Shown: positions 15,282 to 23,239 of the stretch, piece by piece
How positions within the stretch are numbered: the first letter of the stretch is position 1
Layout: every line of letters begins with the position of its first letter
Assembly: GCA_020638635.1 (NCBI GenBank)
Contig: JACKIE010000006.1
Span: 1-64,000, forward strand
Direction of reading: 5' to 3'
Length of the DNA stretch: 64,000 bases
Source of the DNA: Planctomycetota bacterium
Lineage (GTDB): Bacteria; Planctomycetota; UBA8742; UBA2392
Notes under the pieces: generated by a model
The model's database searches: none
What the model was told of the DNA's origin: nothing
Seen by the model: the letters and a program-made list of their open reading frames with translations, nothing else
Made by a program: the position numbers and the translations under genes

Positions 15282-16952
15282 TTACTCGCCGCCGGCTGTG
15301 GCTTGTTGGGGGTTGCTCTTTTTATCGAGGTCGCGGGCCTTGGTGATGAGGGTGGCTAAATCCAGCACTTCGGTTTCGTCTGTCTCCGCTATCAGCTTTT
15401 TGACATCTTCAAGCACAGCATCGTAGCTGGCGCCCTTGGCCCAGTAGCTCTTGCGCAGCATTTCGCCGAACTCGGCCACGTTGCCGGCCAGGCGCAGGCC
15501 CTTGGGCGCTTCGGCCCAACTGCTGGCGATTTCGCCCGTGCTCAGCTCGCGGTTGATTTCGAAAAACTCGTCGCGCTCGTCGTGCTTGTAGCGGATGGTC
15601 GCCGTACCTACCGGCCCGTTGGCGTTCTCATACAGCTTGATCTCGAACAGGGCCGTCACGCTATGGCCGCTGCCGACTTCGCCGCCGTCCACGGCGTCGT
15701 TGCGGAAGTCTTCATCCTTCACGTCGCGGTTCTCGTAGCCCAGCAGGCGCCAGGACTTCACCACCTGCGGGTTGAATTCCACCTGCACCTTGGTGTCGCG
15801 CGCCACCACCTGCAATGTGCCCGTCAAGTTGTCCACGAACACGCGCTTGGCCTCATCCAGCGTGTCCACGTAGGCGTAGTGGCCGTCGCCCTTGTCACCG
15901 AGCTGTTCCATCAGGTGGTCGTTGTAGTTGTTCATGCCGAAGCCGATGGTGCTGAGCTGGATGCCCTTGCGGCGCTGCTGCTCCACCAGTTTCAGGATGC
16001 CCTCCGGCCCCGTCTCGCCCACGTTGGCGACGCCGTCTGAACAAAGGATCACGCGGTTGATGCTGCCCTCGCGGAAAGCTTCCTCGGCCATGTCGTAGCC
16101 GATGCGGATGCCTTCCTCGGCGTTGGTGCTGCCGTCCGGGTTGAGTCGATTCAGCGCGCTGACGATCTCTTCGGCGTCGTTGGTGTGGCCCAGCACCTTG
16201 CGGCCGTTGCTGCCGTAGACCGCGATGCCCACGTAGTCATCGCGGCGCAGCTGCTTGACCAGCATCTTGAGTGCGGCCTTCACGTGGTTGAGGCGGCCGT
16301 CGATTTCCATGCTGCCGCTGACGTCGATCACGAAGGTGAGCACGGCCGGCTTGCGTTGATCGGGGTCAATGCGTTTGGCCTGCATGCCGACGCGCAGCAG
16401 GTACGCGTTCTTAAGGTCGGCGCCGTAGCGTGAAGGTGCGGCGTCCATGGTGATGGCGAAGGTGTCCTCGTAGGGCGCTTCGTAGCCGTAGTCGAAGTAG
16501 TTGACGAATTCTTCCACGCGCGCGAAGCCCTGGGGCGGAAGCTGGCCGTTGTTCAGGTAGCCGCGGCACTTGGTGTAGGCGCCGGTGTCCACGTCCACGG
16601 CGAAGGTGGAGAGGCGGTCGTCTTCGCAATCAATGAACGGGTTGGTGTCGTACTTTTCCCAGAATTCGTCGTAGGGCTGGCCCTCGCGGGGTGCGCCGTC
16701 AGGTTTGGGCGCTCCTTCCTCAACTCGATATCTCTGATCAATTCGAACATTCCCGCTCGGCGGCATGTCCTGGAAGAAGAATCCCGAGTCGTTGCCAGTT
16801 CCTAGGCCTCCCGAAAGGAACTCGACTTCGTCAAGAACTCCGCTTCCACTTCCACCGGATTCCGAATGGGCACTTCCGCAAGCCGCCAGGAACACCAGGC
16901 CGCCGACTGCTGCCAGTGTGAGTATCGCGGGGAGTTTTGATTTCGTTTTCAT
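15282..16952 (-). CDS. YfbK-type von Willebrand factor A lipoprotein
   Basis: 556-residue lipoprotein with signal peptide and lipobox LAAC near residue 25 (MKTKSKLPAILTLAAVGGLV start). The YfbK N-terminal domain follows (NPFIDCEDDRLSTFAVDVDT, then VEEFVNYFDYGYEAP). The VWA domain has an intact MIDAS motif DVSGSM (about residue 216) with later Thr and Asp ligands, and a YfbK C-terminal beta domain comes last. VWA domains of this kind bind protein partners through a divalent metal. It is a paralogue of the protein at 17073-18887 and is separated from it by a hairpin array. Both probably belong to one sigma-controlled unit. Substrate or partner unknown. Confidence 0.87.
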   Translation of the reverse strand: MKTKSKLPAILTLAAVGGLVFLAACGSAHSESGGSGSGVLDEVEFLSGGLGTGNDSGFFFQDMPPSGNVRIDQRYRVEEGAPKPDGAPREGQPYDEFWEKYDTNPFIDCEDDRLSTFAVDVDTGAYTKCRGYLNNGQLPPQGFARVEEFVNYFDYGYEAPYEDTFAITMDAAPSRYGADLKNAYLLRVGMQAKRIDPDQRKPAVLTFVIDVSGSMEIDGRLNHVKAALKMLVKQLRRDDYVGIAVYGSNGRKVLGHTNDAEEIVSALNRLNPDGSTNAEEGIRIGYDMAEEAFREGSINRVILCSDGVANVGETGPEGILKLVEQQRRKGIQLSTIGFGMNNYNDHLMEQLGDKGDGHYAYVDTLDEAKRVFVDNLTGTLQVVARDTKVQVEFNPQVVKSWRLLGYENRDVKDEDFRNDAVDGGEVGSGHSVTALFEIKLYENANGPVGTATIRYKHDERDEFFEINRELSTGEIASSWAEAPKGLRLAGNVAEFGEMLRKSYWAKGASYDAVLEDVKKLIAETDETEVLDLATLITKARDLDKKSNPQQATAGGE

Positions 16953-16982
16953 GTCTGTCCCTTTCCGGGGTAGGTGTGTAGC

Positions 16983-17071
16983 GCAGGCACCTTGCCTGCA
17001 CAGCCCGCGGGCACCTTGCCCGCGGGTGCCGTGGGCGGGGCGCCCACGGCCGGTGCAGCCGAGGCGGCTGC
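16983..17071. repeat. Array of four perfect GC-rich hairpins
   Basis: Four perfect inverted repeats with three-base loops: 16983-16999 (GCAGGCA/TGCCTGC), 17004-17026 (CCCGCGGGCA/TGCCCGCGGG), 17028-17050 (GCCGTGGGCG/CGCCCACGGC) and 17055-17071 (GCAGCCG/CGGCTGC). The array ends two bases before the stop of the upstream VWA gene. Its first unit is preceded by GTAGC and resembles the first unit of the array at 15080. It could act as an intercistronic terminator or mRNA stabiliser, or be a mobile palindrome cluster. Confidence 0.8.
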
Positions 17072-17072
17072 G

Positions 17073-18887
17073 CTACTTTTTCAGCTCCGCTGCCTTCTTC
17101 ACCAGTTCGATCAGTTCGTCCACTTTGTCGTTACGGAACTCCTGTTGCAGGTTGCGCAGGTCTTCCAGCACCGCATCGAGGTTGCCGTTTTTCGCGTAGA
17201 AGCCCTTGGCCAGAATCTCCGCGAACTCCGCCACGTTGCCGGCCAGCCTCAAACCCTTGTCGGCCGACTCCCAGTTGCTTGCGACCTGGGTGGTGAAGAC
17301 CTCCTGGCTGATCTCGATGGGTTCCTGCAACTCGTCTTCCTTGTAGCGGATGGTGGCGTAGCCGATCGGCCCGGTGTGGCCTTCGTACAGCTTGATCTCG
17401 TACAGGGCCGTGGCCGCGTGGCCGGCGCTGATCTCGCCGCCGTCCACCTTGTCGTTGCGGAAGTCCTCATCCTTGATGTCGCGGTTGACGTAGCCCAGCA
17501 GGCGGTAGGACTTCACCACGTCCGGGTTGAACTCGATCTGGATCTTCACGTCACGGCCAACTACTTCGAGGGCGCCGGTCAGGTTGTCCACGAAGATACG
17601 TTTGGCCTCGTCGATGCTGTCCACGTAGGCATAGTGGCCGTCGCCCTTGTCGCCGAGCTGCTCCATGAGCGTGTCGTTGTAGTTGCCCATGCCGAAGCCG
17701 AGCGTGCTGAGGGTGATGCCCTTGCGGCGGTGCTCGATCACGGTGTTCAGGATGCCCTCGGCCTGGGTGGCGCCGACGTTGGCCACGCCATCGCTGCACA
17801 GAATCACGCGGTTGGTCCAGCCTTCTTTATAGGCGGCGGTCGCCATCTGGTAGCCGACCTTCAAACCTTCCTCGGCGTTGGTGCTGCCCTCGGTGCTGAG
17901 CCTGTCGATGGATGCCAGGATTTCGTCCTTCTGCCAGGCGTCTTTATAGTCCATGTACTGGTAGCCGCGGCTGCCGAACACGGCGATGCCGACCTTGTCG
18001 CCCTCGCGCAGCTGCTCAACCAGCAGTTTCAGGCCGCGCTGGACCAGGCCGAGGCGCGCTTCGCCGCTCATGCTGCCGCTGACGTCGATCACGAAGGTGA
18101 GCACGGCCGGCTTGCGATCGGCGGCCGGAATCTCGCGGGCCTGCACACCGACGCGCAGCAGGTAGCAGTTGGTCAGGTCGGCGCCGTAGCGGGAGGGTGC
18201 GGCGTCCATGGTGATGGAGAAGGGGTCGATGGCGGGCTTGATGTAGCCGTAGTCGAAGTAGTTGACGAATTCTTCGACGCGCACGGCCTCAGCGGGGGGC
18301 AGGTTGCCGTCGTTGAGGTAGCCGCGCACGATGGTGTATGAGCCGGTGTCGTGCTCAAGGCCGAAGGTGGAGAGGCGGTCGTCCTCGGTGTCCACGAAGG
18401 GGTTGGAGCCGTCGGCCTGGAACTTCATGCCATCCGGAGTCTCGATCGGCGGTGGAGTTTCGCCTTCTGAGGGCGGAATGGGCGAGGGTGGTGGCGGCGG
18501 TTCCAAAACCGTTCGCACGCCACCTGTGGGCCGATCTACTTGCCCACCAGCGTTGTCTTCGAATCCGAAGGTGATATCAGCCAGTCCGGCTGCGCCTGCC
18601 GAGTTGCCGGCGTGCTTGGCGCTTGCTGCTGCCGCCGGTTCTTCCACGCCGCCCATGGTTGCGAACGAAGCCAGCGCGCCGATGCCGATTACCAGTACGA
18701 TTGCGGCAGCCGCGGCCAGGCCTGGGCCCCAGGCACGCCATGCGGGGCGGGGCCCGGCCACGGGCTGCTTAGGGAGGGCGGCCTCGGCGCCGGCCTTGGC
18801 CAGCGTCTGGGCGATGAGGTCGGGCGGGGTCTTGCCGCCAAGGGCTTCTTCCAGCGCCGCCTCGATGATGGGGTCATGGTCTTTCAT
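17073..18887 (-). CDS. Membrane-anchored YfbK-type VWA protein with anti-sigma-like N-terminus
   Basis: 604 residues. The N-terminus (1-45) has KTPPDLIAQTLAKAGAEAAL, related to the start of the FecR-like sigma partner at 8058. One membrane helix lies near residues 50-75 (GLAAAAAIVLVIGIGALASF). The outside part starts with a Pro-rich linker (PPPPPSPIPPSEGETPPP). The YfbK domain follows (NPFVDTEDDRLSTFGLEHDT), then a VWA domain with MIDAS DVSGSM (about residue 274), then a YfbK C-terminal domain. It lies 63 bp downstream of the ECF sigma gene on the same strand. Reading: a transmembrane VWA sensor that may hold or release the sigma factor. That role is inferred from layout only. Confidence 0.85.
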   Translation of the reverse strand: MKDHDPIIEAALEEALGGKTPPDLIAQTLAKAGAEAALPKQPVAGPRPAWRAWGPGLAAAAAIVLVIGIGALASFATMGGVEEPAAAASAKHAGNSAGAAGLADITFGFEDNAGGQVDRPTGGVRTVLEPPPPPSPIPPSEGETPPPIETPDGMKFQADGSNPFVDTEDDRLSTFGLEHDTGSYTIVRGYLNDGNLPPAEAVRVEEFVNYFDYGYIKPAIDPFSITMDAAPSRYGADLTNCYLLRVGVQAREIPAADRKPAVLTFVIDVSGSMSGEARLGLVQRGLKLLVEQLREGDKVGIAVFGSRGYQYMDYKDAWQKDEILASIDRLSTEGSTNAEEGLKVGYQMATAAYKEGWTNRVILCSDGVANVGATQAEGILNTVIEHRRKGITLSTLGFGMGNYNDTLMEQLGDKGDGHYAYVDSIDEAKRIFVDNLTGALEVVGRDVKIQIEFNPDVVKSYRLLGYVNRDIKDEDFRNDKVDGGEISAGHAATALYEIKLYEGHTGPIGYATIRYKEDELQEPIEISQEVFTTQVASNWESADKGLRLAGNVAEFAEILAKGFYAKNGNLDAVLEDLRNLQQEFRNDKVDELIELVKKAAELKK

Positions 18888-18920
18888 TGTTCGTTTCCCT
18901 GGAGATGGGTTCGCGCGCCT

Positions 18921-18948
18921 ACCCGTCGCTTGCGCTCCGGGCTCCTGT
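18921..18948 (-). repeat. 28-nt dispersed repeat, copy 2
   Basis: Minus-strand copy of the element at 14814-14841 with one mismatch (GCGCAAGC for GCGCCAGC). It lies in the 63-bp gap between the sigma gene and the VWA gene, so it is transcribed within that mRNA. Confidence 0.8.
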
Positions 18949-18950
18949 TT

Positions 18951-19475
18951 TCAGGTGTCGCCGCCCACCCTGATCTCCATGCACTTGCGAAGGCGTGCCT
19001 TGGTCCTTCGTAAGAGTGTCTTTACTCCGTCGTCGGTCATGCCCAGCGTTGCGGCAATCTCGACGCGTTGCTTGCCTTGCTGGTATTGCAGGTCCAGCGC
19101 CTGCTTCGGCTTGTCCTCGAGCTGCTTGAGGCACTCCTTCAGTGCCGCCGCCAGGGCCGCGCCGTCTTCTTCCCCTACCAGCTCGTTCCACTCGGCCTCG
19201 ACCTGTTCCAGCTCGGCTACCGCCAGTTCGCGGCCGTCGCGCCTGCGTGCCTTCAGAAACAGGTTCTTGGCCACGATGCGCAGGTAGGCGATGGTCTGGC
19301 CACGCGAGCGCTGCTCAAACGGTTTGCGGTACACGGCCAGGAACGTCTCCTGCGTGATGTCGTCGGCCAGGTTGGGCTCGGCCCCGAGCGCGCGCAGGAA
19401 GCGCCACACGCCCGCCTGGTGCTCGCGCATCAGGTCTGCCAGGTCGATCCCATGTTCGGCCGTCGTCATCGGCAT
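18951..19475 (-). CDS. ECF RNA polymerase sigma factor
   Basis: 174 residues (ATG at 19475, or 19469 by MTT). Region 2 includes EHQAGVWRFLRALGAEPNLA and DDITQETFLAVY. Region 4 is the helix-turn-helix with LGMTDDGVKTLLRRTKARLR. It is a paralogue of the sigma factor at 7518-8027. Downstream on the same strand are two VWA proteins, the first of which carries an anti-sigma-like cytoplasmic segment. The sigma factor likely transcribes this cluster itself. No promoter could be assigned in the AT-richer 19480-19600 region. Confidence 0.9.
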   Translation of the reverse strand: MPMTTAEHGIDLADLMREHQAGVWRFLRALGAEPNLADDITQETFLAVYRKPFEQRSRGQTIAYLRIVAKNLFLKARRRDGRELAVAELEQVEAEWNELVGEEDGAALAAALKECLKQLEDKPKQALDLQYQQGKQRVEIAATLGMTDDGVKTLLRRTKARLRKCMEIRVGGDT

Positions 19476-19550
19476 CAGCCCTATAGTCCGGAGGGTTCGG
19501 GCAGGGGTTCAAGAATTCTGGAATTGTACGCTTGTGCGCAGGGGCGGGCT

Positions 19551-19583
19551 GATTTTGGATTCTGGATTTTGGATTTTGGATTG
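19551..19583. repeat. Short tandem repeat of a GGATTTT unit
   Basis: Four imperfect copies of a GGATTTT/GGATTCT unit with TTTTGGATT periods. It is far richer in A and T than the surroundings. It lies between the sigma gene and the REP-like palindrome, possibly within the sigma promoter region. Confidence 0.6.
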
Positions 19584-19611
19584 GCGCTCGCTGGCTTAAC
19601 CCCAGGCACTC

Positions 19612-19659
19612 TCTAATGGGGTCAGGCACCGCAACTGCGCGGAGCCTGACCCCATTAGA
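19612..19659. repeat. REP-like palindrome
   Basis: Arms TCTAATGGGGTCAGGCACCG and its complement (ending GCCTGACCCCATTAGA) pair over 20 positions with one mismatch, with an eight-base loop (CAACTGCG). It shares the GGGGTCAGGC core with 13094-13142. It lies between the minus-strand sigma gene and the terminator of the next minus-strand gene. Confidence 0.82.
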
Positions 19660-19661
19660 AA

Positions 19662-19683
19662 GGGGCCCGGCTTCCCGGGCCCC
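19662..19683 (-). terminator. Hairpin terminator of the 19706-21316 gene
   Basis: GGGGCCCGG, four bases, CCGGGCCCC forms a perfect nine-bp stem. On the minus strand it is followed by TTTCT. It starts 23 bases beyond the stop codon of the minus-strand lipoprotein gene. Confidence 0.75.
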
Positions 19684-19705
19684 TTCGGTGTTGGCTGTGG
19701 CTGGT

Positions 19706-21316
19706 TTAGTTGACCTTTACGCTGACCAGGCGCTCGGTGGTCTTGATGCCGTAGAAGCCCCACTGGGCCCACCAGCCGCTTGCCGGGCGGCACATCGGCG
19801 CAATGTAGCGCGCCTGGGTGGTACCTCTCGCGACCGCCTTGATGGAATCGCTGCTGGGGGTGTAGGTAGCGACGCCGCTGCCGGTGAAGCCAACGCCCTC
19901 ATAGCCGCCGACCGGGCTGCCCACGCCGACTCCGATCCAACCGAAGAATGCGTTGACCGCGCTGTAAGGCAGGTTCAGCAGGTTGGCCACGATGCCGGCC
20001 ACGTCGAAGCGGTACTGGCTCATGTCCAGGCCGAAGTTCGGAATCGAGATCACAGTAAAGCTCTGGCCGGGGACCACGCTGGCCGAGATGTATCCGTTCT
20101 GGGTCAGCCAGTTGTTGATCCAGCCGGGGATCAGCGCTGCGACCTGCTGCACGTAGCCGCTGTAGGGGGCCAGCACCTGGCTTTGGCCCATCTGGGTGGT
20201 CACCCAGGCGGCGGCCTGTCCCACATAGGTCGAAACCAGGGTCGTGAACAACTGCTGGTTGAAGGGCGCTTCGGACTCGAAGCGGCCGATCGCGTTTACC
20301 TGGATGCTCTGGCCGATGCCGATGGTGAAGCTGGCGCCAAGCGAAGTGACCCGCACCAGGTCGCTGGGAATCATGGTGTTGATGAAGTCATGGGCGGGCT
20401 TCAAGCTGGCTGACAGGCCGGTGGCCCAGGTGGCCACGCCCTGCGCCCAACTGCCGATGAAGGGCCAGCCGGAAACCTGGTTCATGACGTAGGCCAGCAG
20501 GTTCAGCGCGCCGCGCATTTCACCAAGCAGCAGGCTGGCGAAGTCAGCCTTCAGCAGGGCGGACTCGATCATGGCGTGCCAGGCGCTGCTCATGGGACTC
20601 TGCTGGCTGCCGCTTGCAGACAGGCTTACGCCGCCGCAATCGGCCAGGAACTTGAGGTAGCCCGAATTGTCAAGCAACTGCTGCAGCAGGGCCATTTCGC
20701 CGCCGTCCAGGTTCGCGTTGAAGATGCCGACGGTGTTCAGGATCGCGATCTGCTGATTCAGGGCGTCGCGCGCCACGGCGGCGTCCGCGGCGGGCATTAC
20801 CGCTTCCTGCTCCAGGGTATCCACGCACTCCACGCCGAGCTCCACCAGGCGGGCCAGGCCGCCGCCCACGGCCGCATCAAACGAGGGGCGGGTGTAGGTC
20901 TCGGTGGAGGCCACGGCGCTGACGCCTAGGGTCTGGGGGTGGGTGTCGCGTACCACGCCGTCCATGTCCACGATTTCCACGATCACGCCGCTGCTCACGG
21001 CCTCGGGCATCGGGGGCATCATCACGAAGGCCATGCCGGCCTCGCAACGGAACACGGGAACGCTGACGCTGTTGCCGTTGAGGGTGAACCGAACGTGAAA
21101 TCCTTCCAGCATTTCACCCAGGCTGCCCTGCACGGGCAGGGCCAGCATGTCACCCGGTTCGGCCGCAGTTACCGGTAGTGTGTCAGATGCAAATGTCACA
21201 GGTTCGGGGACGGCCGCATCGCCGCCCTCGTCGGGCTGGCAGGCGGCGCAGAGGCCCGCAACGGAAATGGCCGCCAGAATGGCAAGCCGTTTGGAAAAGC
21301 CACCAATGTTCATCAT
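19706..21316 (-). CDS. Probable lipoprotein with IPT/TIG-like domain
   Basis: 536 residues from ATG 21316 (21313 also possible); the longer upstream frame has no support. The N-terminus is a signal sequence ending LCAACQPDE, likely a lipobox with the Cys modified. Residues 40-120 look like an IPT/TIG Ig-like domain (GDMLALPVQGSLGEMLEGFH, VIVEIVDMDG). The rest is helical and hydrophobic in places (SGWPFIGSWAQGVATWATG) without a known motif, then a beta-rich end. It probably sits in the periplasm or outer membrane. It has its own terminator and is divergent from the next lipoprotein gene. Function unknown. Confidence 0.78.
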   Translation of the reverse strand: MMNIGGFSKRLAILAAISVAGLCAACQPDEGGDAAVPEPVTFASDTLPVTAAEPGDMLALPVQGSLGEMLEGFHVRFTLNGNSVSVPVFRCEAGMAFVMMPPMPEAVSSGVIVEIVDMDGVVRDTHPQTLGVSAVASTETYTRPSFDAAVGGGLARLVELGVECVDTLEQEAVMPAADAAVARDALNQQIAILNTVGIFNANLDGGEMALLQQLLDNSGYLKFLADCGGVSLSASGSQQSPMSSAWHAMIESALLKADFASLLLGEMRGALNLLAYVMNQVSGWPFIGSWAQGVATWATGLSASLKPAHDFINTMIPSDLVRVTSLGASFTIGIGQSIQVNAIGRFESEAPFNQQLFTTLVSTYVGQAAAWVTTQMGQSQVLAPYSGYVQQVAALIPGWINNWLTQNGYISASVVPGQSFTVISIPNFGLDMSQYRFDVAGIVANLLNLPYSAVNAFFGWIGVGVGSPVGGYEGVGFTGSGVATYTPSSDSIKAVARGTTQARYIAPMCRPASGWWAQWGFYGIKTTERLVSVKVN

Positions 21317-21562
21317 GTTCGCAATCCCACGCTGGGTCCGAGAAACGAATCGCCCCTTCCGCAAGGGGCATCAGGTCCAAGAAGTTGGCGAAGGTAGGGA
21401 CCGAACGTCACGATGCAAGGAATATTGGAGAAAAAGTTGTGACAAGACCGTGATAATAACGCTGTGCAAACAGTGCGTATGCCTGAACCCCCATTGCCTG
21501 CTGGCCTTACATGGGTGACAATTAACCTCATGGAGAGCGGGCATCCCTTCAGGGAGAGATGT

Positions 21563-22306
21563 ATGAAGTTTCGCCCACTTCCCCTGCTGCGCATCGTTGC
21601 GCTGACACTGCTGTTCGCCGCCTGTTCCTCGCCACAGCAGGTTGTTGAACGCGAGGAACGGGAATCGCCCCCTTACGAAGTGATTGTGCGGTCACTGGGA
21701 CCGGCCGTGGTGTCAAAGGACGGCTTTGACACGCGCTTCGAGTTCGAGGTGATTTCACCGATCGACCTGCGGCGGAACTCGCTGGTGCAGGAGCTGCGGC
21801 AGGTGATCACCTTCGAGTACGACAACGGCACCACGCGCCAGCGCGAGTTGACGCTGGTAGAAGCGTTCCGGCTGCGGCTGGCTTACGTGGACGGATCGCA
21901 ACGCTACCACTACTGGATTTTGCCGGGGCAGAGCGATCGACACTCCATGCGCGGCATGAACGAGCTGCCCGAAGAGGTGGTCGCCGTGCACATCCAGCGA
22001 AATGTGTTCGCTTACGTGGCCGACGTGTCCGGTGCGGACTTCACCGATGCCGGTTTCGCCCACCTGCCGCGCAATCAAGACGGCAACGTCGTGTCGCGCA
22101 TCCCCGAGCGCTTCAACGAAGAATACCAGCGCAAGCACGACACGCGTGGCATGGTGTTGAACAGCGGGGATTCACTGGGCATGAACTACCGGATCAGCTA
22201 TCGCCTCGTGCGCACAGGCGGGCTGAACCCGCAGTTTGTGGTCGATCATGGCGGCGGATTCGGCATGCTCGAGGCGCCGCCGGTGGTGTGGGTGCCAACC
22301 AGGTGA
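21563..22306 (+). CDS. Lipoprotein of unknown function
   Basis: 247 residues. ATG 21563 follows AGGGAGAG; the signal peptide MKFRPLPLLRIVALTLLFAA ends at a lipobox Cys (FAAC). The mature part is a single beta-rich domain with many charged residues (EVIVRSLGPAVVSKDGFDTR, ELRQVITFEYDNGTTRQREL). No known motif is visible. Its 200-bp upstream gap shared with the divergent gene (21317-21562) is AT-richer around 21420-21470, where promoters may lie. Monocistronic by context. Confidence 0.78.
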   Translation: MKFRPLPLLRIVALTLLFAACSSPQQVVEREERESPPYEVIVRSLGPAVVSKDGFDTRFEFEVISPIDLRRNSLVQELRQVITFEYDNGTTRQRELTLVEAFRLRLAYVDGSQRYHYWILPGQSDRHSMRGMNELPEEVVAVHIQRNVFAYVADVSGADFTDAGFAHLPRNQDGNVVSRIPERFNEEYQRKHDTRGMVLNSGDSLGMNYRISYRLVRTGGLNPQFVVDHGGGFGMLEAPPVVWVPTR

Positions 22307-22371
22307 AACGCACTCCGAACCTCAAGGCGAGCCGCTTCGTTGGCCCACTGGTGTTTATCAACTTGATTGGT

Positions 22372-23085
22372 TCAGGCCGCCCGGGTGTACAGGTTGCTGA
22401 GCGCGACTTCGCTTTCCTCATCCAGCGACTCGAATGCCAGGCCAATGGTGCGGCCGCTGAGTGAGCGGTGGCGCTCGACGAAGGCAAGCCGTGCGGTAAG
22501 CTGGATGATCTTGCCGTCTTCGACGACCAGGCTTGCCTTCGCGCTGGTCTTTCCCACTTCATTCTCGAGGGCTTCCAGCTGCTCGGGCGCGAGCTTGGCG
22601 TCCGTGGCATCGATTGCGACACCGCGCTGGCTCAGGTCAATGGTGCGCGACTTCAGGCTGACGCCGGCGACTTCGAGTTCGACCGGCAGCTCCATGTGGA
22701 CGCGCTGCCCGGCGCGGCGCTGGCTCTGGCGGAACATGTTCACCAGCGCGGTCTCCACGACTTCCTTGATCGCGCGGCCGCGGATCGGACGGTGGAACTT
22801 GCCGGCGAGCTGGATGCCTTCCAGGCGCCGTTCGTACTCCGGCCGGGTGAGAGCCACGACGGGCAGGCCGGGCAGCATGTCGTTGGCGAAGCGCCCGACC
22901 GCCAGGTTGTCCTCGACAATGGAGCCGTAGTCCATGACCAGCACGTCGAACAGCCCGGTGGAAAGCTTTGCTTCCGCGTCGTCGCGGGTGACGGCGATGG
23001 AAACGGCATGGCCCACGCCGCGCAGCAGGCTGCGCACCAGGTAGGCGGACTCTTCAAACAGGTCGGTGATCAGCACGTTGGCCAT
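22372..23085 (-). CDS. Receiver-like and PilZ domain protein
   Basis: 237 residues from ATG 23085 (CAGGAG just upstream). Residues 1-120 form a response-regulator receiver fold: VLITDL at the first strand, candidate phospho-acceptor Asp52 in VLVMDY. The usual switch Lys is replaced (HRPI for the KP motif) and the second acidic residue is shifted, so phosphorylation is doubtful. Residues 135-237 form a PilZ domain with an R...R start (RRAGQR) and DLSQRGVAI matching the [DN]xSxxG motif, so c-di-GMP binding is plausible. Such proteins link c-di-GMP to motility or surface behaviour. It is followed downstream by valS on the same strand, beyond a 150-bp gap. Confidence 0.82.
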   Translation of the reverse strand: MANVLITDLFEESAYLVRSLLRGVGHAVSIAVTRDDAEAKLSTGLFDVLVMDYGSIVEDNLAVGRFANDMLPGLPVVALTRPEYERRLEGIQLAGKFHRPIRGRAIKEVVETALVNMFRQSQRRAGQRVHMELPVELEVAGVSLKSRTIDLSQRGVAIDATDAKLAPEQLEALENEVGKTSAKASLVVEDGKIIQLTARLAFVERHRSLSGRTIGLAFESLDEESEVALSNLYTRAA

Positions 23086-23188
23086 GGTTTGCTCCTGGTG
23101 TTTGCGTCGGGTGTTCATCCCGCCGCGACGGGACAGTCAGATAATCGGCGCAAACTGCGCGGTTCTTTGGTGTTTTCACGCGCGCGTT

Positions 23189-23222
23189 AAAAAGAAATGG
23201 CGCGAGCCCAAAGGCCCGCGCC
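23189..23222 (-). terminator. Rho-independent terminator of valS
   Basis: On the minus strand, GGCGCGGGCC, three bases, GGGCTCGCGCC is followed by ATTTCTTTTT. It starts 18 bases after the valS stop. This is the clearest intrinsic terminator in the window. Confidence 0.85.
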
Positions 23223-23239
23223 GGCGACCACGAAGTCGC

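Noticed and set aside
15080..17071. Hairpin arrays considered as CRISPR
   Set aside because: The units are different palindromes without regular direct repeats or spacers, and no cas gene is present.
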